A DNA stretch of 64,000 nt from Penelope pileata (Eukaryota; Chordata; Aves; Galliformes; Cracidae). The notes under the pieces are model-generated. The model was not told the origin of the DNA, made no database searches, and saw only the letters and a program-made list of their open reading frames with translations. Made by a program: the position numbers and the translations under genes. The first letter of the stretch is position 1; each line of letters begins with the position of its first letter. Location: NCBI GenBank assembly GCA_013396635.1, contig WBMW01005660.1:740992-804991 (forward strand), given 5' to 3'. Of the stretch, positions 1 to 11,800 are shown piece by piece.

Positions 1-187
1 CCTCGTTCCGGCCCTTCCCGATCACCTCGCCGCCGTACACCACAAGGCAGCCGACGGGGACCTCCCCGACTTCCAGCGCTTCCCGGGCCTGCGGAGGAAC
101 ACGCGCGGGGCGGGCAGCGTTAGGGAAGGGGCCGCGGGGGACGTAGCCCGGCTCCCCCCGCCCCGCCGCCGCCCGCACTCACCACGC
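1..187 (-). CDS. ADAT2: ADAT2 (tRNA adenosine deaminase subunit 2), 5' portion, partial
   Basis: Minus-strand exon 2 occupies 88 down to 1 and continues off the left edge. It reads Ala-Arg-Glu-Ala-Leu-Glu, then a segment with EVPVGCL, and ends GKGRNE. This closely matches the N-terminal part of the deaminase domain of vertebrate ADAT2. A CAG acceptor precedes position 88. The intron is short (89-182) and has a GTGAGT donor at 182-177 on the minus strand. Only the last five bases of exon 1 (183-187) remain before a run of N. ADAT2 pairs with ADAT3 and deaminates A34 to inosine in tRNA anticodons. The zinc-ligand HAE and PCxxC motifs lie in later exons outside the window. The partial exon is GC-rich and lies in a CpG island. 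Gene identity is firm; the start codon is not visible. Confidence 0.9.
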
Positions 188-191
188 NNNN
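188..191. other. Assembly gap (four N) at the ADAT2/PEX3 promoter
   Basis: Four N interrupt ADAT2 exon 1. Sequence to the left is ADAT2 exon 1 and intron 1. Sequence to the right shows no ADAT2 start codon and no PEX3 exon 1. In other vertebrates these two genes start head to head. I infer that a GC-rich segment holding both first exons and the shared promoter is missing here, and that the N count does not reflect its true length. Confidence 0.75.
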
Positions 192-3100
192 CTGCTGTTG
201 TGGCGGGGCTGCTTTCAGCTGGGGCCGAGGGAGGCAGCACCCCTCGGCGTGGCAGTGGAAGGCACCCTGTGCGGCTGCTTGGTGGCGGTGCTCTGCGTGC
301 AGGCGTTGCTCGCGGGGTGCAGCCGCCTCTCTGCGTGCTCAGCCCTCGGCCCGACGTGTGTTCCGTGCAAACGGGGCGAAGTGAGGTGCTGCGGGGCTGC
401 CGAGGAATGTGTCGCTTATTTGTAGCCGCTGGAACTTGCCCGAGCAGCTCAGTGCTCCGAGGGCTGAAGGGCTCCCGCGGTGCGTGCTGTCCGTGTCTGA
501 GCTCTGTGGGGAGCTGCGATGGGTACGGCTCTGACTTGCTCACCTGCGGCCTCTGCATCCCTGCAGCGTGCCTTCCCTCTGGGTTTTTCCAAAGTTCCGA
601 TGGGTGCGTGGCAATACCTATATAGGTAATAGGTTAGGGGGTGGCTACGGATCTGCTCGTCAAACCACTCTGCCCCTCGCCTGCGGGTGTTCTGGTTGTG
701 TGAGCACAAAAGGAGGTAGTGGTTACCAGTCTGAGCCGCCAGGGTAGGTTAACAGGTTTACTTTAACGTGCTCAGCTGCAACCTGCAGGCTCCAGCCATC
801 TTGTGAGAGCGGGAGGCAGACAAATGGCAGTGATGGAAGTGCGAGTTGTCCCAGCTTCAGCCAGGGTCGGTGTCTGAATGCAAAAACAGAGAAAAAAAAA
901 AGGCAAAAACCGCAAAAACAATCCAAAATTCCTGGGATGCTGTGCATCTGACAGGTGTTTCAACTTCTGCTCACTGAAAATACTGATCTACACCCGTGGC
1001 AATGGCTCATGTTCCCCTTTCCTTAGACTCTGTTGTGTTTGGGGACTCTATAGAGAATTCCTTTTTTTCCTGTTTGGCAGTTTGTAGTGAATTGGAGCAT
1101 CTGTAAGCAGGCGAATATTGTTAGCTGCTGTCAGCTACAACTTGTGCTGTAGTATTTCCAGGCAGCCTGGGGAATGGAGGGATTTACTGCAGGGTGCTGC
1201 ACTGCGTGTGTTCTGAATGCTTTGGCTGTCTGCACATTCGTTATGGATCAGACCTTAACATAACTCCAGGAGCTATGGTTGTGTCACTGTCAGTGAAGCA
1301 GAACCCACAACTGACTCTCTAAAAAGTGCCAGCTAATGCTGAAAGGCAGGGTACAACTTCACCCGACTGCTTTTACTTCAAGGCAGAGTATTCTGAATTG
1401 GCTGAATGACACGAGAAAAGCACTGAGATGCCCTGATTTTATGTCAGAGGTGGGAATCTGCATCTTTCCGGTGTGTTTTTCTTAAGAGCTGTTTCTGGGA
1501 AGGCAGATGCAACAAGGGAAAGCAGGACATTGCTAAAGCTTAACAATTGTAAGTCTTTGGCACGTGGTCGGAGACTGATGTGAGTATTTAATTATTCATT
1601 ACACAGCACAGAAGAGTCTCTGCGTTATCAATGGTAAACATTTTATCAGCGAGTTACTGAGGAATCACAAAAATCTGAGTTGGTTGGTACCCTCGCCTCT
1701 GTTTGCTGAGATAGATTCCGTGTGCGTTGTCAGTGGCTGTCATTCTTAACGTAATTTTTGTGAGTCCCAACACTGTGCCTTCATAAGCAGAAAAATCGTT
1801 TGCAAAACCCATGAGATAAGAGCTCAGGTTGATGGAAAAGCATCCAAAATAGGTGTATTTTTCCCTTTTGTTGAGAACACCTCAACTTAGCAAAGACCTC
1901 CTGGAAACCCATTCTCCAGGGGTATGTTCTTTTAGCAATCTGAAGTGAATTGCACATTGGAATGACTTAAATCTCTTGAAGTGGGCAAAATCTGGTGGTC
2001 AGGGATCAAATCCACTAGAAGTATTGTGTAAAGCAGAGAGAAAGAGCTTGTGTGTCTCAGTGGCAAGGACATGGTGGGTTCGTTTCTTCTTGTTGGATGG
2101 GTAGATTTAAAATGGCTTTTATCTCAGTGCTCAGCATGCGAGGCAGATTATGATGGGTATTACCCAACGATTCGCTGTTGTAATTATCTCATTGCTGTGG
2201 AAGAGCTCGTTCAGGGTGCTTGAAATCTACGGTTCTGATTTCAACAGTGAATGAGTTATTATTAACAGGTTCTGATTTCAACAGTGAATGAATTATTACA
2301 CAGTTTCACCTGTTGCAACCTTCAGCTCGCAGGAGGAGCGTTTCAGTTCAGAAGTCTGCTTATCAAAGACACTTGCCTTGGTTTTTCAGTGAGCGAAAGG
2401 GCATGAAATGAGTGTTGGTAGAAGTCAGCAGAGTGCCAACAGAGTGAGGCTTTGGTGCGTTCCTATTTTAAACACTTTTTGACCACAATGGGATGGTTGT
2501 ATGTCAGTTGACTTATGGCTTACTTGTGTGTAAGAACAAATCACAACCCATGGAGCTGTTGATGTTTTGGAAGGGTACAGGCTTCTGTATGTTAGCACCA
2601 TCTCTCCATAATGAAATTCTTGAAGCTAATTTTTTTTTCTTTGAGGGAAGCGTGGTAGTGAGTAAAGATTACATAGGGTTGTACGAAGTTTTCCTGAAAC
2701 TTGATGCCTCCCCTTTACTGATTCCATTCTTCTGCTCACTTTTGCATTCCACCTGTGAAGAAAGGAAAGGGCTTAGGGACAAAGTGATAGCTTAGGTGAT
2801 GTGAGAAACCTCCCACTTGTTTAAGACCACTGGTGCAAATGTGTAAGAGCCTGTGGGATTATGTAAGCTACTTCCATTACTTATATTTAGATGGGAAAAA
2901 TCTGTACAGCAGTGATAAACGGGAGCGTGTTTCTCTCAATTCACTGCTAACAGATGAGCTGAAGTATTGCTTCCACAGGAGATGGATGTTGTAGACCTAG
3001 GATATTGCACGTGTTACAGGACACCCAGTACAAATGTAAATGCATTTCACTTTGTAGAGCAGTTATAGAGCCATATGAAGTGTAGTTTGAGATCCCTGCT

Positions 3101-5892
3101 GAGGTTCCTGTACCTGGATGCGCTGACGTCAGTTGCCATAATCCCTCTTTGCTCTGCTGATCTGCTTCTGAGCCGGCATGGTTCAGCAGTGCTGGCACTG
3201 TGGTTGCTTGCATAGTTCATGTTTTAGTGGAGAAAGGTTTACATAGAAATCATCCCTTGGGCAGTCTCATTATTGCTGGATTTTCTTAATTCCTGGTTTT
3301 GTGTGCATCATACAGGAAAGGAGCTGTGTAAAGTTGTATCTATACAACTGTTGGCTATGTGGACATGAGTCAAATGCTGCTGCTTGCTGGTGACCTCCTA
3401 TCCCCTATTGAGCAGTAGGATGGAGATACTTTAGCTGCTGTAAAAAGCTGGTGTTCCCTTTGCTTGTTCTTGACAACAGAGACGTTCCACATGTCAGTTC
3501 AGTTTCTTACCATTGTGTTAGCTGGTGCTGACTTCGTGGCAGTTCTCGGGATGTGGCTTTCTCTGGTCCTGCTTCCAGCTCAGGTGATGGTATTTGCATG
3601 CAGCACGTTCAGCCTGGACTTCTGAAGAAGCATGTGTGATTTTCTAGGCTTCTGAATTGCTGTTCCCTTTACCAATACAGATACACATGGCAGTTCTAAA
3701 GCAAAATGTGAGCACACATGCAGCTCCCAGGCTGGCAGCTCTTTGAAATACCGCATAACCAGGGAGCTTGCAGAGGCTCTGCAACTGAGCACAGGCAGGA
3801 GTGACCTCTGCAAGTGTTCATCATCATAAAGCTGTGAGAGCAGGAATGGAATTCCCCAAGCGCAGCCTTAAGTCCTCCAGACCACTTAGCAGTGCTGAGG
3901 AGAGCACTTTGCAGCCATGCATGGGAAGCAAACTGAGTCAGTTTGCTGCTCACATGCAGATTTTTCTGTTGTTCATTGTTTTTGCTTAAGCAGTGTGAAT
4001 GGTGCAACTTTTACCTTGGCTAACTTTTCATGCATTGCGTTCTCAAAGGTGAAAGTGGAGTGCATACCATCAGTTAGTGATGGGTCAAAGTTACAGCTTA
4101 GTTCAGGGGAGGAGGGGAGAAACTGAGCTGCTGATGTCTGGTGTTGCATCATCTGAGATGAGCGTGTTGTCTGGAAGCGCACCTGGATGGCTGCTGGTGC
4201 AACCTTGGACCCTCCTGAGACACATGGCAGCTCTTAGTGCAGGGTACTCCTGTCCTAATCAACTATTGGGCAATTAGCTGCCTCAATCTTAATCAGAAAG
4301 GTGCAGCTCCAGCATATCACTCCAGGGCACACACATGATTCTTCTTGTTTCCTTTTTACACTCTCATGACTGCCTGTGCCACGTGCACATTGAGGAAGAG
4401 CCTTTTCTTTAAACCTATGGGACCCTTCTGCCACAAAACCTGGAGTTAAACAATGTATTTGGGGCAGAGAAATAGAACAAAGTCTTTTGAGCAGATGGTT
4501 GTGTCCAAATGTGTTGTGAAAAATGTGGTGGAATGAAGTGATTGGAAAAGTTCAAAACTATTCAAAAACTGTTTATACTATAGAATTTAATGGCTGCTGT
4601 TCCAGTAGGATGCAAAAAATAAAATCGGTGCCCTGAAGGATATGTTCTAAATACATCTTCCTGGCAGGAATTGATTACTTTTTAGAGAAAAATTCTTGTT
4701 AATTGTGAAGTCTCATTTTGGCTAACAGTTTACAGTGGTAAAATTGCATTTCATGTCAAGGGAGCCGTAATGTTGAAGTCTGCATCTGATGGGGAGATTC
4801 TTGCACTTGTGACAAGTGATGGGTCTGCCCAAAGGTTGGAGCAGGAGAGCCTGACTTCCGCTTGTTTCCCAAAAGCCTCATGAAAAAAAAAGTGAAAGTG
4901 ATTATGATTGTTCCGGTTTGGGAATGTATTGGGAAACACCCAACTGATATGAATAACCAGATTTTTTTGTGTGTGACCATAAATATTAGGGCATAAAGCT
5001 GACAAACCTTTTGAAATACTGATAATAGTTTTGGAGGATATACTGAAATGTTTTTAAAGATGTAACTAAATTCAAAACTGAGAGTAGCAATGTTAAATTG
5101 CTATAAATAGTTGTATAACTTCCAGGATTCACTGTTACATGCCTCATTCATTTGGATATTACCTTTGGATCTTGAAAAACGGTCTTAAGATTGGTTTGAA
5201 AGGGATTGGTAGACAAAAAGACTTCATTTGATGCACAGAAGAAGTCTGAATACCCAACTTGACTTGATAGAGTCGTAGAGAAATTTCAGTATTTAGAGAA
5301 TTCTCCCAAGTGGACAGAGAATGATCAATTGAACAGTAGCCTTTTCTGCTTGGGTTTTCGGGATTTTTTTGCCCCTTTTCTCTCCCAGCCCCCACATTCT
5401 GAAAGTCAGAACATGAGAAGAGCTTTTTAAGCAGAGAAATCACAGCACCTAGGTAGGTGATTGCAGCTACAGTGCTACAGAAAGCAGCAAGTGAACTTGG
5501 TGCACAGGAGGTGTTATGAGAACCCCTGGGCAGAGGGAGAAAATGTTGTGCAAAGTCATTTGCAGTGGGCAAAGGTGCTGGTAGAAAATGTGGAAGACGT
5601 AGTGGTACCTTGTTAGAACGGCTTAGAAAGGGGAATGGGAGTGAGGAAAGATGAGGAGAGGGCTGTGGGCAGTCTGGAGAGATCTGTGAACCCCCAGTGC
5701 TATGGGAAGATCAGCTGAGGGAAGCTGAAAATACTATTTCTGTTTATTACCTTTGTTAATTACTGTACTCAAGACCCACACATCTCCTCCCAAATCACTG
5801 TGTACCCTTATGGTTTTAAACCAATGAAAGGAGCTGAAAGGGGCTTTGCTCACGTTTTGAAAGTGGTTTGTAATCTGAAAATCTCTCTTTAG
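192..5892 (+). other. PEX3 intron 1, non-coding
   Basis: This stretch of about 5.7 kb lies between the gap and PEX3 exon 2. I looked for the expected PEX3 first exon, a short basic N-terminus ending in a Leu-Gly-Gly stretch, and did not find it. The sequence starts GC-rich and becomes AT-rich. Open frames here are short and show no protein-like composition. It holds a 37-bp tandem duplication (2231-2304) and one palindromic CRE-like octamer (3124-3131). Confidence 0.6.
2231..2304. repeat. Tandem duplication, 37-bp unit, two copies
   Basis: A 37-base unit beginning GGTTCTGATTTCAACAGTGA is present at 2231-2267 and repeats at once at 2268-2304 with a few changes near its end. It lies in PEX3 intron 1. 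It looks like a recent local duplication; no function is suggested. Confidence 0.85.
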
Positions 5893-8800
5893 GAGTCTAT
5901 TTACTGGGAAAATATGGGCAGAAGAAAATCAGAGAAATCCAAGAGCGAGAGGCAGCTGAATACATCGCCCAAGCACGAAGGCAGTATCATTTTGAAAGTA
6001 ATCAGAGGACGTGCAATATGACAGGTAAGAAAAGGAAGTAGTGCTCTTGGTGAGTGGGATTATTTCTAGATTTATACTACATATTGAGAGGAGTGAAGAA
6101 GGATAAGAAATGAAGGCGAATTCGAAATCTTAGCTAAATAGTAGTGCATAAATGTAGTCATCTTACATGTTACCAAATCTGAAGAGCAGAGAATTGAAGA
6201 GATTTCTAGGGGTCATCTTAACCCTTGGTTTGAGTATACTCATCCCTGATGTAACCTATATATATATTTGTATGCAATTTCTTGTCGGTTCAAGACCCTT
6301 TCTAGTATTGTCCTAAACTACACATCATGCTGAGGTGTGAAGCTGCACCCAGAATTTACAGCAGGATTAATTCCCTTCTTCATTACAGCACACTGCTAGT
6401 AGGCTATGCAGAGGTCTCAGTGCATATCAGTGCATTAATTCCCTACACTTGAACGGTTCAGTTAAAAGGTACCTCACTATTTGGGGATCAAAAATGGCAG
6501 TGATTTTTTTGTAGAGTTTATGTTTGGATTGTGGAGAGGACGTGAGTAGAATTTAAAAAAAAAAATCCTTGTCATTCTTATAAATATGAGCCATTCAAAA
6601 CTATTTCCATAGCACAAATTGGGCAGCATTTTATTTTCCTGTTGAAATTTGTAATGGCTTCTTGAGTGACTGCAAATGGTTTCTGCATACCTTGTTTGCT
6701 CTGACCAATTTGTATTTCGTTATTATCGTTGCCATCTGGTCATGCTGGCATTAGCTACTGCAAGGACTCAGTTTTTCTTTGCCATTCATTGTACAAAGTG
6801 CATTTTTTTTGTCAAGATTCTTTTCATATTTTGTTTGTAGTATTTATGATATGTGTGTGCTTATTTACCATTTCCTGTTCCCATCATATAACAGCAGATT
6901 GGATCCCCTGTTCATTGCAGGGCGGCTGGACTAGATGACCTTTAAAGGTCCTTCCCAACTCTAGGGATTCTATGATCTTGGATATTTTTGAAGTCAAGGA
7001 TTTTCTCCCAGTAGCTTTCCTTTGTTTAAAATGTACTTTTCTTTAGTCCTCTTACTGAGGGGGAAGAAACAAAAAGGGAAAAAAAACACCTTGGATCTTT
7101 TTCTTCCCACTTGGAGAAATACAACAGTGTAGACTTTCACCAGCTTTTCTTCTGGGGAGTTGGAGGTGTGTGTATGCAGATGTGTGCTCACATCCTGCAG
7201 TATCTGCAGACAGAGCCAGGAGAAGCCCCATAGCCACATCAGGGCAGCGTTGCACCCAAACTGATAATAGGTGACCAGGGCAATTCTGAGTACTTCCAGG
7301 ATTTCCTGAGTTGCTTGTCCTCCCTGCTTTGCACATAGAGAAATGGGAGCAACACTGTGCAGCAGCTATTGAGTGAGAGTGAGGGATGGGTATATGATAT
7401 TTTCTCTATGTTGACAGATTCTGGCTTATGTTTTTGGTTTTGTTTTTCCTTCTAAATAACAGTGCTGTCAATGCTTCCAACACTGAGAGATGCCTTAATG
7501 CATCAGTTAAATTCTGAGAGTCTCACATCTCTTCTAAAAAATAGGTAAGATTGTTTCATTTTGTTAAAGATAACTTGTTTTGATAAGGTTGTTTTGTTTG
7601 TTTTTTCAAATCATGTATTTATAATGTAGAGAGCCTGCAGGATTTATTCCGTGTCCAGTTGAATCACTAGTCTTAAGGTGTTCTGAAATCACTACATCAA
7701 TGTTTTGTCACGTTAGATGTGGTTTGATTGGTATGACTAGCATTCTCCTGACTTTACTGGAGATAATCGTTACTTTAAGATGCTGCAATAGGAGCTATGA
7801 TTTTTAAGATGCTCTGTTTAAGAGAAGACAAGATCCTCCAAGTACTTTATCTTCAAGAGAGCATCTTAACTGAGTTGTTGTGTCTGTAAAAACATTCATG
7901 TAATCTTATCAAGGTCAGACGTGTGAATGGTAGTGGAAAATATCTGAAATGAGTTTACAAATGGAAGTGAGTTACGGGAAGTAATAGGGGCATGTCATAC
8001 CTTAAGACAAATATCTGTGGCAGAAAACACTTTGGTTTCATTATAACTGTAGGAACAAATGGCATATTAAATGAAGTGCATAACAGCATACCTTAAAAGC
8101 TGCTTGGCATTTAGGAAGGAATAAAAGTGTTATTATAAAGGCAGTTGACGCAGAGTTTCTGAGTCACTCAGACTGCCTTTCCAGTTTAGCACCCACAGTT
8201 CAGATAGCTTTAATGTCAGCTGTCCATCATTTAATAAATTACCTATCCCATCACTGACCTTTTTTCAGTCAAAAAACTCTCACAAGAATGCAAAAGAATG
8301 TGATATTTAAAATGGGGATTGTATCCTAAATAGTGTTTTTCTAATAGATAACATGAGAATTGGCTGCTGTAATTGAGTGTTGGTTAACCCGAACAAGAAA
8401 TTGGAAAAAGTTCGTTTGTATGGAATATTTAAAGTATTTGCCATAATAAGAGTTCTACTGAATGAAAAATTAACCTGAATGAACAAGAGATGTTGTGGGT
8501 GGCCAGATTTGTCTTCTAGGCTCTACAGCAGAATAGTCTACTGATGACTATAGTCCCTTGTTTAATGGCCAAGACAAGTAATGCCTTGTTTATTCTCTGT
8601 AGCATGTGCCCTTTAATCAAAATATAGCTGATGTCTCTAATTTATTTGAGTAGTTGGAGCAGTTTATGGGTAGAGTGGCACACTTCTGAATTCCAGTAAT
8701 CCCAGCAGAAATAGCGATGAGGCTTCTTGATACTTCTGTTACACATTTCTGAAAACAAATACAAAATATTGGTTACAAGCAGCCGAGGCCATGATTATCC

Positions 8801-11800
8801 TGTAAGGATGGATACCCATTTAGAGTGTATCTTACAGTAAAGTTGGCTTAATGCTCCCCTTTTTGACTTACTCTGAGTAAGTTTTAAATAGATGCTTGAA
8901 CTTTTTGAACTGAAAGGGTTGAGAAGGGGCTGGAGAGGCGCAGATGCTGAAATGAGGGTGCAGAGTGGGCTTTAAAGTAAGTCTTTCAAGAAGGTTCGCA
9001 TTCCTGTGCTACACACAAAGGTATAGATTTGTTTTCTTTCCACTTTGATTTTGGAAGTTGAATCACAGGGTTCTGGAACCTTCCAGTACCACTGCTGTTG
9101 AGTATACAAAAAAGTAGATGTGGAGATTTACCTTCTTTAGTGTCCGTGAAGAAACAGTCTTTTTCTTGCATTACCTATGAGAAGTTCTTGTAATTCCTTA
9201 AGTAAACTCCTTTAACTTAAAATCCTTTCAGTTCCTTACATTTATAACGTTTTTACACCGTTTTAGTAATCTGGGAAGGACAGGAGTAGGGTGGGAGTAT
9301 AGGCAGACTGACTTCTTCAGTCTTCCAGATAAACTTTTAAAGGGTGAGCATCACGCAAGGCGCCCAGTGCTCCTGCTCTCTGTCCTTCTACCCTTCTCAA
9401 AGCAGTGAGATTAAATGAGATGAGGAGGAGTAGTTACTGCTGAGTCTTGTGGATGTTGTTCATCTCCCGCTTATTCAACACTGAACTTTATTACAACACT
9501 CTGTTTTATGTTTGTTTTACTTTCTGCGTTGCTTCTGTAGCAAATAATGGTTTTCTAAATAAAGAAACATGAAATAAAAGTTGAGTAGCAGGTGAGGACT
9601 GAGAAATCCATTTCCACTGCAACACTTGCAGTCTTAAGCTGTTACCTTGTTGTTGCCTTGTATTGTGAGCATGAGCTCTAAGCTTAAATAGTGTGTTTGG
9701 CTGATCTTAATGATATATTGGCTTCTCTTTCTTTCTTCAGTGGGTATAGAAAACTTAGTGCTTATAAGTCACACTTGCAGTTTTGTGTCCTGTCATGTGT
9801 TTCACCTACAGAAATACCACTGAATCTTATTTTTTTTTCCAAGTGTTTATTTTGCTTTTGAATGGCTTTTAAAATTGTTGATTTCACTTGCAAAAAGTAA
9901 AGTGTGTAGACTGGTCTTGTGTGTGCTATGGATCCTTGTATCCCCTCTAGCTATCTTTTTTTTTTTTTTCTTTTAAATCTGCCTCTAGTTTCTGGAGTTG
10001 TAGATGAATAGTTTATAACATCAGTTTGTGTTATTTCATATCAGTGAGCTTAAACATTCATTGTCTGTGTAATTGATGTAATGGTCAAACTAATGCCCAA
10101 GTACATGTGGTTGTTTCAGAAAGATGAAAACTTTCCTTAATGGTTAACTAGGCCAGTAAAGAGAAATTATTTCTAGTGAAAAGTGTATTATTTTTCATCA
10201 ACTAGATTACTGTAAAAAAAATCTAAGCACAGGTTAACCTGAGCTGTCTGTACTAAATATTTAAGTGTTACTTCTGATCCCAAGAAATTAGCACATGTTT
10301 TCCTAAGTCACTTTTGCAAATTGTTTCCTCCACAATGGAGATACAGTAGACATTCTTTACTGATAGCGCTTAACAGAAGAGAGTGGCGGATTAAAGTTCT
10401 TAGATGGTTGGCTTGCTCTTAGGTCTGCTACTCCATTGCTAAAATTATGTCTGGTTAGTAGCTCTAAATATTTCCTACAACTACTAGAGAGCATCCAAAG
10501 GAGGGCTATGAAGATGGGGAAGGGTCTGGAGGGCAAGATGAGGAGCGGCTGAACCAGCCAAGGGTTGGTTCAGCCCAGAGGAGAGGAGGCTGAGGGGAGG
10601 CCTCATGGCAGCCTACAGCTTCCTCACGAGGGGAGCGGAGGGGCAGCGCTGAGCTCTGCTCTCTGGTGACAGCAACAGGGCCCGAGGGAACGGCATGGAG
10701 CTGTGTCAGGGGAGGGTCAGGCTGGGTGTTAGGAGAAGGTTCTTCACCAGAGGGTGACTGGGCACTGGCACAGCTCCCCAGGGCAGTGGTCATGGCCCCA
10801 AGCTGCTGGAGTTCAAGGAGCATTTGGACAACGCTCTCAGACACAGAGTTTGAATGTTGGATGATCCTAGGTGGAGCCAGGGGTTGGACTCGATGATCTT
10901 TGTGGCTTTTCCAACTCAGGGTATTCTGTATTTCTATACAATCTGTGTTCTTGCTTTTTGTCTGCAGAGTGTACATAATCTTAGAAATCAGTCAGGTCAA
11001 AGGGTAAATGTTTTCAACAGAAGAAAAGAAAAACCGCTCGCATTTATGTGACTGGACTTCTTTTCCATAGGTGGTCACGATCTCTTTGTTCCTAGATGGC
11101 CAAGTCTGAATTTTAAAACCAAGTCAGTCAGTAGTAAATCTTGTAAGACAGTGGGATAGATATTCTGACCCTGTGCTTACTATGCACAGGTGGGTAATGA
11201 AAGCCCTATTGAACTCAGGTCTGTGTTAAAGATAGATACAGTCAAGGCCCCAGGAAAGACTTACCACTTAGTACCATCAGTGGGCTTTTTCTGACTGCTT
11301 AGCATAGGAACTCAACATTGATAATAGAGTTGTATGTAGTTGACATCAATAAATACTGTATTTATACACTGAACTCTGAATATCTTTTCTGTGACTTCAT
11401 AGTGCATTGTTTATACACTGTTTTCTCAAATGAAGTAAACTAATGTAGATGTAGATTTGATGTGAATAATTATAGTAATTAAATGAGCTACCTTTGGAGC
11501 ACTGCAGTTTTATTTAACCTGTTTGTTACTTTCCAAGAAAAATATATAATGATTAATATTTCCATTTATTTTTCCCACAGGCCAGCAAACAAGTTAGAAA
11601 TATGGGAGGATTTAAAGATAATAAGTAAGTGTAAATGAAAGATTCCATCTACATAATATTTAGTGTAAATTTTAAAATGACCTTCACTGCCTTTAAAATG
11701 CACACTTTACACTAGAGTGAGTTGTCATTTCAGTAGATACAAAGACAGTGTAACACACTACAGAGCAAATTTCTCCTCTTGTACTCCCTTGCAAAGTCTC

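Larger units (their letters stand above)
1..560. promoter_or_regulatory. CpG island of the divergent ADAT2/PEX3 promoter (flanks)
   Basis: The first roughly 560 bases are strongly GC-rich with many CpG dinucleotides, in contrast to the AT-rich sequence that follows. They flank the gap where two divergent genes should begin. A housekeeping-type bidirectional promoter is inferred. The core itself is probably lost in the gap, so no start site can be placed. Confidence 0.6.

Noticed and set aside
5159..5572. A 137-codon minus-strand open frame in PEX3 intron 1
   Set aside because: Its composition is not protein-like and there is no recognisable domain or splice structure; it lies antisense in an intron.
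10506..10976. A 156-codon minus-strand open frame
   Set aside because: It is antisense to a CR1 fragment at 10486-10937 and has no independent coding features.
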